Source of the DNA: JAAEKA01 sp049299095
Lineage (GTDB): Bacteria > Chloroflexota > Anaerolineae > JAAEKA01
NCBI GenBank assembly: GCA_049299095.1
Contig: JBAQWV010000125.1
Span: 35,278-99,277, forward strand
Direction: 5' to 3'
Length of the DNA stretch: 64,000 nt
The notes beneath the pieces were generated by a model that did no database searches, was not told where the DNA came from, and saw only the letters and a program-made list of their open reading frames with translations. This document shows positions 15,660 to 24,594 of this stretch, piece after piece; within the stretch, counting starts at the first letter, position 1, and every line of letters starts with the position of its first letter. The position numbers and the translations under genes were made by a program.

Positions 15660-15854
15660 TATCCGCTCGGCCATGTCGCCATGTCTCTCCGCTGCATTGC
15701 GTCCGGCCTCTCTCCTGTCCCCAGAAAGGAAATCCGCCGCCGCTAAACTGCTTTATCCGTCCTCGCAGGAATTGGCATCCTGTTCCTCCATGAACCCCCT
15801 CGCAGTCGGTCAGTCGAAACCATTTATTGACCCTTCCCCCCGCAAGGAGACATC
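15660..15854 (+). other. Long untranslated leader of the NCS2 permease gene
   Basis: No gene lies between the predicted transcription start and the permease ATG at 15855. The leader is C/T-rich and ends with AAGGAG 5 nt before the ATG. I could not match it to purine, xanthine or guanidine riboswitch consensus by eye, and no terminator hairpin with T-run is visible. Confidence 0.4.
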
Positions 15855-17240
15855 ATGACCACATCTCAAGTCAAGACCAAGGCGTTCGGCTATTTACCGC
15901 AGGACGTCCCCCCCATCGGCTCCATGCTCAGCCTCGGCTTCCAGCAGGTGCTGACCATGTTCCCCGCCACTGTGCTGGTGGCTATCCTCACCAAATTCGA
16001 TGTGGGAGTCACGCTGCTGGCAACCGGCATCGGCACAATTATCGCCCTGCTGGTCAGCCGCCGACGTATCCCGATGTACTACGGATCGAGCTTCAGCTAT
16101 ATTTCCGTCATCATCTCAGCAATGCTGCTGTATGATCCGGCCTGTTTCAACGACGCGGCCCAGACCTACTGCCCCAATGGTGTGCGCATGGCCCAGGTAG
16201 GCATCATGGGAACTGGCCTGTTCAACATTCTGATGGGTCTGATCATCATGCGCGTGGGCAAGGCCGCGCTGGACAAGGTGCTGCCGCCCATCGTGACCGG
16301 CAGCGTTGCCATCGTAATCGGTATCGCCCTCGCTGGTGCAGCGTTAGGCATGGCTTCGGCCAACTGGACAGTAGCCTTCATCACCCTCTTGGCGACCGTC
16401 ATCTTCTCGGTTTATCTACAAGGTCGCGGGTTAATTGGCATGTTGCCGATTTTACTGGGAGCCATCGTCGGCTACCTGGTTTCAATGGTCTTTGGCCTGA
16501 TAGATTTTGCGCCGGTCGCCAGCGCAAAGCTCTTCGCTGTGCCGCGCATCACCATGCCGGCCTTCAACAATCCACAGGCGTGGGCCTTGGTTCCCAGCAT
16601 TGCCCTGATTGCCATCGCCACCATTCCCGAATCCACTGCCCACTTGTACCAAATGAGCCTGTACATTGATCAGCTCGCCAAAGAGCTGGGCCGTGCCCCG
16701 CTGGAGATCAAAAAGCTGATCGGCCTGAACCTGGTGGCCGATGGCACAGACGACATGGTGGTCGGCTTCCTGGGCGGCTGCGCAGGCACCAACTACGGTG
16801 AAAACAACTCGCTGATGGCTATCACCCGCAACTACTCGGTGCCGGTGCTGATGACCGCAGGCGTCATCGCCATTCTGCTGGGCTTCATCGGCAAGCTGGC
16901 TGCGCTGGTCGGCACAGTCCCCACCGCAGTGGTGGGTGGTCTGGCCATCTATCTGTTCGGCGTGATTGGGATGCAAGGTATTGCCCTGATGCAGAGCGAA
17001 AAGGTCAACCTGTTCGATCCCAAGAATTTAGCGATTGGCGCAGCGATCCTGGTGTTGGGCATCGGCGGCAACCTGGGTCTGGAGAACGGCATCTTCCCCT
17101 TCAAAATCCCCTTCTTCTTCCCTGACGGCATTCCGGCCATCGTCTTTGCCGCTTTTATCGGCATCGTTCTCAATCTGATCTTTGTCCTGTTCCCGCCATC
17201 GCGCTTCGGCGTGCGCGAACGCGAGGATATCAACGCGTAG
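15855..17240 (+). CDS. NCS2 family nucleobase:cation symporter
   Basis: A 461-aa transporter with about 12-14 membrane segments. It opens with the NCS2 signature DVPPIGSMLSLGFQQVLTMF and has SRRRIPMYYGSSFSYISVII (TM3 substrate region). The helix containing PESTAHLYQM supplies the conserved substrate-binding acidic residue of the UraA/UapA class, and CAGTNYGENNSLMAITRN matches the TM10 motif. It imports uracil, xanthine or related bases. Lying upstream of a xanthine-dehydrogenase-type operon, a purine substrate is attractive, but the sequence looks UraA/RutG-like, so specificity is open. Confidence 0.9.
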   Translation: MTTSQVKTKAFGYLPQDVPPIGSMLSLGFQQVLTMFPATVLVAILTKFDVGVTLLATGIGTIIALLVSRRRIPMYYGSSFSYISVIISAMLLYDPACFNDAAQTYCPNGVRMAQVGIMGTGLFNILMGLIIMRVGKAALDKVLPPIVTGSVAIVIGIALAGAALGMASANWTVAFITLLATVIFSVYLQGRGLIGMLPILLGAIVGYLVSMVFGLIDFAPVASAKLFAVPRITMPAFNNPQAWALVPSIALIAIATIPESTAHLYQMSLYIDQLAKELGRAPLEIKKLIGLNLVADGTDDMVVGFLGGCAGTNYGENNSLMAITRNYSVPVLMTAGVIAILLGFIGKLAALVGTVPTAVVGGLAIYLFGVIGMQGIALMQSEKVNLFDPKNLAIGAAILVLGIGGNLGLENGIFPFKIPFFFPDGIPAIVFAAFIGIVLNLIFVLFPPSRFGVREREDINA

Positions 17241-17271
17241 AAAGCGCATCTGCCATACGCGAAGAGTCTGA

Positions 17272-17318
17272 TACTACGTATTGCGTATTGCGTAATATGC
17301 AATATGCAATACGTAGTA
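17272..17318. repeat. 20-bp inverted repeat built of heptamers
   Basis: Arms 17272-17291 and 17299-17318 match at 19 of 20 positions with a 7-nt loop; inside the arms GTATTGC is repeated in tandem. It lies between the permease and the FAD-subunit gene and lacks a T-run, so it may slow or process the transcript rather than end it. Confidence 0.85.
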
Positions 17319-17352
17319 CACATGCCGCAACACTTACAAGGAGGTAAGTCAC

Positions 17353-18219
17353 TTGCAACCCTTTGATTATGTCCAGCCGCAAACCCTTGCGGACGCCAGC
17401 GCGCTGCTGCTCGACCACAAAGGCACAGCACGGGTATGCGCTGGCTGCACCGATTTGTTGATTCGCATTGAGCGCGGCTTCTTTCACCCCACCGCGCTGG
17501 TTGACATCAAAGCTCTGCCGGGAATGCAGGAGCTGCGCGTAGAGGCTGATGGCAGCCTCACAATCGGCGCAGCGGTCACCATGAACCAGGTTGCCACCAG
17601 CCAGGCCGTACAGCAGGGCTGGCCCTTGCTGGCCGAAGGCTGTGGCGCGGTGGCCTCGTACCAACTGCGCAACCGCGCGACGGTCGGGGGCAATCTGTGC
17701 AACGCGTCGCCCGCGGCTGACAGCGGGCCAGCCTTGATCTGCTACGGGGCGAGTGTAACGATTTACGGGCCAAACGGCGCGCGCAGCCTACCTCTGGAAC
17801 AATTTTTCACCGGCCCCGGCCGCAACGCGCTCCAGCCTGGCGAACTGCTGACTGCCATCCACGTACCCGCGCCCGCGCCGGGCCATAGCGGACATTTCCT
17901 CAAGCTGGGACGCACCACAGTAGGCGATATTTCGGTGATGAATGTGGCGGTGCTGGGCTGGCCGGATGCGACCGCACCCTCTGGCTCAAGCTGGCGCATC
18001 GCGCTCGGCTCGGTCGCACCTACCATCATCCGCGCGCCAGAGGCAGAACGCCTCCTAAGCGAAGACACCTCGCCCGCGGGCCTGGAAGCTGCCAGTCAAG
18101 CCGCGGCCGCAGCCGCCCGTCCCATTGACGACATCCGCGCCACCGCGGCTTACCGCGTAGACATGGTGCGTGTCCTCACCCGTCGCGGCGCCGAGCGCGT
18201 AGTGGCGGAGATCAGATAG
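17353..18219 (+). CDS. Molybdenum hydroxylase FAD-binding (medium) subunit
   Basis: A 288-aa protein of the CoxM/XdhB type that passes electrons from the iron-sulfur subunit to FAD. FAD contacts are visible: ARVCAGCTDLLI (first loop), LTIGAAVTMNQV, and ATVGGNLCNASPAADSGPAL, the signature T-V-G-G-N-L-C-x-A-S-P-x-A-D. The start is TTG at 17353, justified by a perfect AAGGAGG (17338-17344) 8 nt upstream. It is the first catalytic subunit in the operon order medium, small, large. Confidence 0.95.
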   Translation: MQPFDYVQPQTLADASALLLDHKGTARVCAGCTDLLIRIERGFFHPTALVDIKALPGMQELRVEADGSLTIGAAVTMNQVATSQAVQQGWPLLAEGCGAVASYQLRNRATVGGNLCNASPAADSGPALICYGASVTIYGPNGARSLPLEQFFTGPGRNALQPGELLTAIHVPAPAPGHSGHFLKLGRTTVGDISVMNVAVLGWPDATAPSGSSWRIALGSVAPTIIRAPEAERLLSEDTSPAGLEAASQAAAAAARPIDDIRATAAYRVDMVRVLTRRGAERVVAEIR

Positions 18220-18234
18220 TAGACAAGCAAACAG

Positions 18235-18297
18235 GTACACAAGGGCTATCCCCTGCTGCCCATCTACTTCATACTTGTGTACTTGCATACTTGTATA
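18235..18297. repeat. Inverted repeat and octamer repeats between hydroxylase genes
   Basis: GTACACAAG (18235-18243) and CTTGTGTAC (18274-18282) form a 9-bp inverted repeat. Overlapping it, TACTTGTG, TACTTGCA and TACTTGTA stand in tandem (18272-18295). They fill most of the gap between the FAD and iron-sulfur subunit genes. Confidence 0.7.
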
Positions 18298-18311
18298 CCT
18301 CCGGAGCAACC

Positions 18312-18794
18312 ATGAAACACGACATTACTCTCACCGTCAACGGTGAGCCTTACAATATCACAGTTCAATCGCATCACACGTTGTTGCACGTTTTGCGCGA
18401 ACAACTGGTGCTGACCGGCACAAAAAACGGCTGTTCGGAGGGAGAATGCGGCGCGTGCACAGTGCTGCTGGACGGCGAACCGGTCAACTCCTGCCTGGTG
18501 CTGGGCGTCGAGGCCAATGGCCGCGCCATCACCACCGTAGAAGGGCTGGCCGACAATGGCCGGCTGGCCCCCATCCAGCAAACCCTGGTCGAGCTGGGTG
18601 GCACGCAGTGCGGCTTCTGCACGCCGGGCGTGCTGCTCAGCGCCCACGCCCTGTTGCAACGCAACCCCAATCCCACGGAGTACGAAATCCGCGCCGGGCT
18701 GGTAGGCAACTTGTGCCGCTGCACTGGCTATGTGCGGATTGTGGATGCCGTTCGGGAAGCAGCTCGTTTGCAACAAGCAAGCACCTCCTCCTAA
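18312..18794 (+). CDS. Molybdenum hydroxylase [2Fe-2S] (small) subunit
   Basis: A 160-aa protein with two iron-sulfur domains. The plant-ferredoxin-like domain has GCSEGECGACTVLLDG and a later NSC; the alpha-helical domain has QCGFCTPG and NLCRCTGYVRIVDAV. These are the eight cysteines expected for CoxS/XdhC-type subunits. The ATG at 18312 follows GGAG by 6 nt. It shuttles electrons from the Moco site to the FAD subunit. Confidence 0.97.
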   Translation: MKHDITLTVNGEPYNITVQSHHTLLHVLREQLVLTGTKNGCSEGECGACTVLLDGEPVNSCLVLGVEANGRAITTVEGLADNGRLAPIQQTLVELGGTQCGFCTPGVLLSAHALLQRNPNPTEYEIRAGLVGNLCRCTGYVRIVDAVREAARLQQASTSS

Positions 18795-18905
18795 CCCGTA
18801 ATCCGTGACACGTAACCCAAAAACGACACTCTGGCAGCTAAAGACGCTGTTTACAGGTTACAAGTTGCGCATTGACGTGTTACGACGCTATGCCAAGGAG
18901 CTACC
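18795..18905. repeat. Repeat-like intergenic spacer before the large subunit
   Basis: Short matching words in opposite orientation (GTAACC with GGTTAC, ACACGT with ACGTGT) and several CGTAA-type words suggest a degenerate inverted repeat of the same kind as at 17272-17318. AAGGAG (18895-18900) near its end is the ribosome binding site of the next gene. Confidence 0.4.
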
Positions 18906-21230
18906 GTGACTATTCAAAAAACAACCATCGTCGGCCAGTCCTTTCCGCGCGTAGAGAGCAACGCCAAAGTGACAGGCGCGGCGCAATATGTGGACGACAT
19001 GCAATTCGGTGCGAACCTGCTTTATGGCAAGCTCAAGCGCAGCACCGTGGCGCACGGCTGGATCAAACGTATTGACACCAGCAGGGCCAAGGCGCTGCCG
19101 GGCGTGCGCGTAGTGGTAACCGGTCAGGACTACCCCGGCCTCACCGGTCTCTACTTGTCCGACCGCCCCACCTTTGCCGTGGATCGCGTGCGCTTCATCG
19201 GTGAGCCGGTGGCAGGCGTGGCCGCAGATACACCGGAGCTGGCCGAGCAAGCTTGCGAGTTGATTGAAATCGAGTATGAAGCGTTGCCCGGCGTATTCGA
19301 TCCAGAGTTCGGAGCCAGCGCCGAAGCCCCCTTGCTCCACCCTGACCTGATGGACTACGCCTGCGCGCCCTTCATCTTCCGTCAGCCCGGTACCAACATC
19401 AGCAACCACTTCAAGGTGCGCAAGGGTGACATGGACGCGGGCTGGGCCGAAGCCGACCAGATCTTCGAGCATACCTACTATGTGCCGCATGTACAGCATG
19501 TGCCGCTGGAGACGCATGCGGCCGTGGCGCAGGTGGACGGCAACGGCAAGATCACCCTGTGGAGCGCCAGCCAGTCCCCCTTTGCCCAGCGCAACCTGAT
19601 CGCCAAGAGCCTGGGCATCAGCCACAGCCGCCTGCGCGTGATCACCCCCTACATCGGCGGTGGTTTCGGCGCCAAGGCAGGCGTCAGCATGGAGGGCGCT
19701 TGCGTGATCATGGCGCTGCAAGCCAAAGGCCGCCCGGTGAAGTTGGTGATGAGCCGGGCCGAAGAATTCTACACCACCTTCGTGCGCCAGGGCCTCACCG
19801 CCAAGATCAAGATGGGCATGACCGCGGACGGGCGCATCACCGCCATGCAGAACACCTATTATTGGGATGCAGGCGCGTACACCGAGTACGGTGTCAACAT
19901 CACGCGCGCCGCGGGCTACAGCTCCACCGGTCCGTACTTCGTGCCCAACGTCCATGCCGATTCGCTGTGCGTGTACACCAACCACCCCATCGGCGGCGCG
20001 ATGCGCGGCTTCGGTATGCCCGAAATCCACTGGGCCATCGAACAGCACATTGACCGCATGGCCGAGCGCATGGGCCTCGATCCAGTGCAGGTGCGGCTCA
20101 TCAACTGCCTGAAAGAGGGGCAGGAAACGGTCACCGGCATGATTATGCACCCCACCGGCCTCAGCCAGTGCATTAGCAAGGCTGCGGAGGCCATCGGCTG
20201 GGACAAACCCAGCAAGCCCAGCGGGCCAGGCAAGCGTCGCGGCAAGGGCATTGCCGCCATGTGGAAAGCCCCGGCCATGCCGCCCAACCCCGGCTCCTCC
20301 AGCACCATTCGCTTCAACGAGGATGGCACTTGCCTGGTGAACATCGGCGGTGTGGACATGGGTCAAGGCGCGCTGACTATCGCCGCGCAGCTTGCGGCGG
20401 AAGGCCTGGGCGTGCCGATCACCGATGTGCGCGTGAACACTGTGGACACCGACTATTCGCCCTACGAGTGGCAAACCGTGGCCAGCCGCCTGACCTGGAG
20501 CATGGGCAATGCCATCCTGCGCGCGGCGGGCGAGGCCAAGCTACAGATTATCCAGATGGTGGCCGAGGTCTGGGGCGAAGACCCGCAGGACCTGGACATC
20601 ATTGATGGCAATGTGGTGAGCTACGCCACGGAAGAATCGATCCCGCTCAAAAACATTGTAATCTACGGCATGCAAAAGCCGGATGGCACCTGGGCCGGCG
20701 GGCCGGTGGTGGGCAAGGGCCGCTTCATGCCCACCTACGTCACCCCGCTGGACGCGGAGACGGGCCAGGGGCCGCGGGCCGTGGTACACTTCACCACCGG
20801 CGCGCAGGCGGTTGAGGTGGAAATTGACGAGGAAACGGGCGAAGTCCAGGTGATCAACCTGGTGTCGGCCTACGACGTCGGCAAGGCCATCAACCCCGAT
20901 ATGGTGCGCACTCAGATGGAGGGTGGCGCAGTGCAGGGAATGAGTACCGCGCTGCTGGAGAGTATCATTTTGCGCAACGGCAAGCCGATGAATCCCAGCT
21001 TCACCGATTACCGCATCGCCACCGCGATTGATGCGCCAGTGAGCATGGAAAACATCATCGTGGAAGTGCCGCAGGATGATGGGCCTTATGGTGCACGCGG
21101 CATCGGTGAACACGCCATGGTACCGACCGCACCAGCCATCGCTAACGCTGTGCGTGCCGCGGTCGGTGTCGCCATCGACTCGATGCCGATCACCAGCGAA
21201 AAGGTGTGGGCAGGGATGCGCGGGCAGTAA
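18906..21230 (+). CDS. Molybdenum hydroxylase large subunit (xanthine-dehydrogenase type)
   Basis: A 774-aa Moco-binding subunit. Visible blocks are FPRVESNAKVTGAAQYVDDM (start of domain), YIGGGFGAKAG, GGAMRGFGMPEIHWAIEQH (the Arg-Gly-Phe-Gly substrate-loop segment of the XDH group) and C-terminal YGARGIGEHAMVPTAP, whose Glu is the catalytic base. The CO-dehydrogenase active-site loop with Cys is not present, so it is a purine/aldehyde/aromatic hydroxylase rather than CODH. GTG start with AAGGAG upstream. The exact substrate is unknown. Confidence 0.95.
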   Translation: MTIQKTTIVGQSFPRVESNAKVTGAAQYVDDMQFGANLLYGKLKRSTVAHGWIKRIDTSRAKALPGVRVVVTGQDYPGLTGLYLSDRPTFAVDRVRFIGEPVAGVAADTPELAEQACELIEIEYEALPGVFDPEFGASAEAPLLHPDLMDYACAPFIFRQPGTNISNHFKVRKGDMDAGWAEADQIFEHTYYVPHVQHVPLETHAAVAQVDGNGKITLWSASQSPFAQRNLIAKSLGISHSRLRVITPYIGGGFGAKAGVSMEGACVIMALQAKGRPVKLVMSRAEEFYTTFVRQGLTAKIKMGMTADGRITAMQNTYYWDAGAYTEYGVNITRAAGYSSTGPYFVPNVHADSLCVYTNHPIGGAMRGFGMPEIHWAIEQHIDRMAERMGLDPVQVRLINCLKEGQETVTGMIMHPTGLSQCISKAAEAIGWDKPSKPSGPGKRRGKGIAAMWKAPAMPPNPGSSSTIRFNEDGTCLVNIGGVDMGQGALTIAAQLAAEGLGVPITDVRVNTVDTDYSPYEWQTVASRLTWSMGNAILRAAGEAKLQIIQMVAEVWGEDPQDLDIIDGNVVSYATEESIPLKNIVIYGMQKPDGTWAGGPVVGKGRFMPTYVTPLDAETGQGPRAVVHFTTGAQAVEVEIDEETGEVQVINLVSAYDVGKAINPDMVRTQMEGGAVQGMSTALLESIILRNGKPMNPSFTDYRIATAIDAPVSMENIIVEVPQDDGPYGARGIGEHAMVPTAPAIANAVRAAVGVAIDSMPITSEKVWAGMRGQ

Positions 21231-21260
21231 ACGGTAGTCAGTAAACAGACCGGTAGATTC

Positions 21261-21297
21261 AAAGAGGCGTTTGCATACGGTATGCAAACGCCTCTTT
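21261..21297. terminator. Long hairpin terminator after the hydroxylase operon
   Basis: An 18-bp nearly continuous palindrome (21261-21278 with 21280-21297) bounded by AAA and TTT runs lies between convergent operons and probably ends both. Confidence 0.8.
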
Positions 21298-21377
21298 AAT
21301 TCAACAGAGAGCGAAATCAATCAACTGACTATTCTTTGCGCAACCAGCCCAAACCGGCTTAAGCCGGTTTAGTGCCA

Positions 21378-24095
21378 TCAGGCTGCGATTTCAATCGCAG
21401 GCACTTCATCGTCCAGAATCGTCACGCGGCCCGCGGAGCCATCCACGCGTACACGCTGGCCGCTGCGCAGACGCGTGGTGGCCTCGTGCACTCCCACCAC
21501 CGCAGGAATGCCGTACTCGCGCGCCACCACCGAGCCATGGGTCATCAGCCCCCCCACTTCCATCACCAGCCCGCCCGCAGCCAAAAACAACGGCGTCCAC
21601 GAAGGATCCGTGCCCGGGCAAACCAGAATATCGCCGGGGGCAAGCTGTGCGGTACGCGGGTCGAACACCACGCGCACTGTGCCCTCCACCATTCCGGGGG
21701 AGACAGGACTGCCAGCCAGCGCGTTGCCGTCGCCCACGCCCGCGCCCACACCCGCGTAAAAAGCCGTGCCATCGCTCAGCAACAGGCGGGGAACTTGTTT
21801 GCGCAGCAGCTCGCGCGTGTAAGCGGCATGGCGCTGATCCACCACTGCTTGCCAGTCGCGCCCATCGCCGCGCGCCAGCGCAGCTAATTCGTCAAGATGC
21901 AGATGCATCACGTCGTCCGCACGGCGCAGCTTGCCCGCTGCAACCCATTCAGCCCCGTTTTGCAGCAACAGGCCGCGTACCATGCCCATCATGCGGATCA
22001 CAGTAAACTTGGGGGTTTCCCGCAGGCCCGCAAGACTGCGCATCAACCGGCCCAACCGCGCGGCCAGACGCGCCTTCACCGGCCCCAGCACGCCCGCGCG
22101 CTGCAACCGCTGCACCAGCTCAGCCAGCGCGGCCTCGGCCCGCTCGGCCCCGCGCTGAAACACTGCATCCGGTGCTTGCTGCGGGTCGCTGATCGCCAGA
22201 TAGCTTTGCACGGCCTGCATGATGTGCGTGGGGTCTTCGCGCCAGCGGGGACGCCCCAGGTCAATCTCGGCCAGCCCGCGCATCCCATAGCGATCCATAA
22301 ATGCAGCCAACGCAGCTTGGGCAGGAATGGGCAAACTGCCGGCGTCGAACTCAGCAGCCAACGCCTCAGCTGATTGACTGGCAAAACACGCGGCTGAAGC
22401 TGCGTCCGCAGCAATTACCTCAGCCACCACCCACAGGCTCAAGTCCATCTCGGTGGTAACGTTGTGCGGCAGGCCGCGCGCCACCTCCAGCGCCAGTTGC
22501 TCATCTCCCAGATTGAGCCGCGCCAGGCGGCGCAACAGGATGAAACTGCCAATGCCGACGGCCATCGGTGGCGACAACCGCGGAAAAATCACCGTCAGCA
22601 GGTTAAAAGCTTCGCGCGCCAGCGCGATCCGCTCCACCGGCGTACCGGCATGTGCCGCGCGCGTGCGAAAGGCTGTTAGTTCCGCCTCAACGCGCGCCAT
22701 CACCTCCCGCCTGCCTGCGTCGGGCTGCCGCATCAGGCGTACGATGCGCGCCCAGGTGAGAATGAGAAAGCTCACGATGCTGTTCAGCCCGCGCAGGCTG
22801 AACGTGTGGCCGGTCTCGCCAAAATCAGGGCCATCCAGCACGGTGCGCAGAGCTTCTTGCGCGCCCGGCTCCACCGCGCCCAGAATGTTCAGCAACAGAC
22901 GCCGACCGCGGCGGCCGTGCAGCAGCGGGGTGATGTTGCCGTAGACGCGTTCACCGGCAATGACGACCTCGCGCTGGGTGTCGGCTGCAAATTCACGGCC
23001 CAACACGCGGCTAATCGCCAGATATAGTTCTTTCAGTGCGTCTTGTCCTATCGTAGTGAATGGATCAAGCATTCCTTGCAGGTGGTTCATGGAAAACAGC
23101 ACTTGCAGCGGCGCTGCGGGCATCCCGTTCGGCAGCGGGTAAAGCGAAGTGATGGCGCGGCTTTGCAGCAAATACAACCGTTCGCCGGCCCAGGCCCATT
23201 CGATATCTTGCGGCTGACCGTCGTACAGCGCCTGCTCGACGCGCTTGCCCAGTCGCGCCAGCTCCAGCAGGGCTGCGTCGGGAAGGGCTTGGCGCTGTGC
23301 TGCGTCCTGCGTCGTTGTGACAATACCGCCCCCCGCCTGCCCGCGGATCACCGTGGCCTTGGCTCCCAATTGCTTGCTGAGAATCGTACCCGCGGCGACA
23401 TCAATAACGATCTGATCCGGCTCCACCTGACCGCTAACCAGTGCCTCGCCCAAGCCAAGAGTGGCATCAACGACCACCTCGCTGCGTTTGCCGGTAAGCG
23501 GGTTAGCCGTAAACAATACGCCCGACGCCTCGCTCTCGACCATCGCCTGCACCACCACAGCTAGCGCCACGTCGTCGTGAGCAATGCCGTTGCGTTCGCG
23601 ATAAGTGATGGCGCGTGCGGTCCACAAACTACTCCAGCAACGAATGACAGCATGAAGCAGTGCCTCATCACCCATAACGTTGAGGAAAGTATCCTGCTGG
23701 CCCGCGAAGCTTAGATCGGGCAGGTCTTCGGCTGTGGCCGAGGAACGGACCGCGACGGGACAGCCAGACATCGGGTGCGAGGCAAACGATGCGATGGCAA
23801 GATCGTGGTACGCGGCGAGAATGGCCGCAGCCAGGTCGGCGGGCACCACGCCCGCGGCGAAGCGCGCACGGATCGCGTCGGAGGCCTCGTCAACGGACAA
23901 ATCGTCATGGAACAGTTGACTGTTTTCCAACTTGTTGGCAGCCACAAACGCTCGGTAGGCGTCGGTGGAGATGATGAAGCCGGGCGGGACGGGCAGGCCC
24001 GCGTGCGCGAGCTTTGTCAGATTTTGGCCCTTACCGCCCGCGTTGGCGAGTGTGGCGTCAGTGGTGTTGAAGGGAAGGATCATAGTGTTTGGCAT
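21378..24095 (-). CDS. PEP-synthase/rifampicin-phosphotransferase-like enzyme, 905 aa
   Basis: The N-terminal PPDK/PEP-synthase ATP-grasp domain (about 1-315) starts NAGGKGQNLTKLAHAGLPVP and has AVRSSATAEDLPDLSFAGQQ and QDIEWAWAGERLYLLQSRAI. A long helical middle region (about 330-790) resembles the substrate-binding part of Rph. The C-terminal swivelling domain carries the phospho-histidine in GGLMTHGSVVAREYGIPAVV. This order (ATP, substrate, His) is that of rifampicin phosphotransferase and related ATP-dependent dikinases, not of classical PEP synthase, whose His domain is central. Substrate unknown. It is the last gene of a seven-gene operon, 51 bp after the SRPBCC gene. Confidence 0.88.
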   Translation of the reverse strand: MPNTMILPFNTTDATLANAGGKGQNLTKLAHAGLPVPPGFIISTDAYRAFVAANKLENSQLFHDDLSVDEASDAIRARFAAGVVPADLAAAILAAYHDLAIASFASHPMSGCPVAVRSSATAEDLPDLSFAGQQDTFLNVMGDEALLHAVIRCWSSLWTARAITYRERNGIAHDDVALAVVVQAMVESEASGVLFTANPLTGKRSEVVVDATLGLGEALVSGQVEPDQIVIDVAAGTILSKQLGAKATVIRGQAGGGIVTTTQDAAQRQALPDAALLELARLGKRVEQALYDGQPQDIEWAWAGERLYLLQSRAITSLYPLPNGMPAAPLQVLFSMNHLQGMLDPFTTIGQDALKELYLAISRVLGREFAADTQREVVIAGERVYGNITPLLHGRRGRRLLLNILGAVEPGAQEALRTVLDGPDFGETGHTFSLRGLNSIVSFLILTWARIVRLMRQPDAGRREVMARVEAELTAFRTRAAHAGTPVERIALAREAFNLLTVIFPRLSPPMAVGIGSFILLRRLARLNLGDEQLALEVARGLPHNVTTEMDLSLWVVAEVIAADAASAACFASQSAEALAAEFDAGSLPIPAQAALAAFMDRYGMRGLAEIDLGRPRWREDPTHIMQAVQSYLAISDPQQAPDAVFQRGAERAEAALAELVQRLQRAGVLGPVKARLAARLGRLMRSLAGLRETPKFTVIRMMGMVRGLLLQNGAEWVAAGKLRRADDVMHLHLDELAALARGDGRDWQAVVDQRHAAYTRELLRKQVPRLLLSDGTAFYAGVGAGVGDGNALAGSPVSPGMVEGTVRVVFDPRTAQLAPGDILVCPGTDPSWTPLFLAAGGLVMEVGGLMTHGSVVAREYGIPAVVGVHEATTRLRSGQRVRVDGSAGRVTILDDEVPAIEIAA

Positions 24096-24146
24096 ACCAG
24101 CTTCCTGTCAGCCGAAAACAGCCCGTGCGGTTGGCCGGATACTTCC

Positions 24147-24575
24147 TCAGCCAGCCGCCTCGGCGGTGTGTTTGAGTGCGGTTGCTTCCTGCTCCAGATA
24201 ACTCTGCGTCAGGGAGCGGTTCAGCCAGCCGAACAGCGGGCCAAACAAGCCGCTGAAGCTGATGCGCAGACGCACAGCGACGCCCTCTGGTGCTGCCGCG
24301 GCAAGGATATGCTCCGCGGTCACGGCGTATCCCGGCCCGCCAGACACCCATGTGAACTGATGCGGCGGATCGAGCTGGGTAACGCGCCAGAGAGCCGGAC
24401 GCAGCTTTGGCTGCAACACGCGATAGCGCGCGTCCAGCGCCAGCGTCGCGCCGGTTTGTGGCTCCACGGCGCTCACTGTCGGTAGCCAGTCTGGCCACTG
24501 CGCCACCCCACTTAAAATGCGCCAAACGGTCTCCTGCGGCGCGGCAATCGTGATCGTTGCTTCATAGCTCGACAT
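24147..24575 (-). CDS. SRPBCC family protein (polyketide cyclase/START-like), 142 aa
   Basis: It begins YEATITIAAPQETVWRILSG, the usual first strand and helix of SRPBCC domains, and ends with a long helix (LNRSLTQSYLEQEATALKHT). Such proteins form a hydrophobic cavity for lipids, polyketides or aromatic ligands; some are cyclases. No catalytic residue can be assigned. It lies 19 bp after the MDR gene and 51 bp before the PEP-utilising enzyme, suggesting it binds a hydrophobic intermediate of the same pathway (inference). Confidence 0.85.
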   Translation of the reverse strand: MSSYEATITIAAPQETVWRILSGVAQWPDWLPTVSAVEPQTGATLALDARYRVLQPKLRPALWRVTQLDPPHQFTWVSGGPGYAVTAEHILAAAAPEGVAVRLRISFSGLFGPLFGWLNRSLTQSYLEQEATALKHTAEAAG

Positions 24576-24594
24576 GGAAAAAGCCCTTTCGTGA

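Noticed and set aside
15660..15854. Purine riboswitch before the NCS2 permease
   Set aside because: The conserved loop-loop and core residues of purine riboswitches were not found.
18888..20474. A 528-codon minus-strand open frame inside the hydroxylase large subunit gene
   Set aside because: It is antisense to conserved Moco-binding blocks and has His/Ala/Gly-rich composition typical of GC-rich shadow frames.
18906..21230. Carbon monoxide dehydrogenase large subunit
   Set aside because: The CO-dehydrogenase active-site loop with Cys is missing; the R-G-F-G segment is of the xanthine dehydrogenase type.
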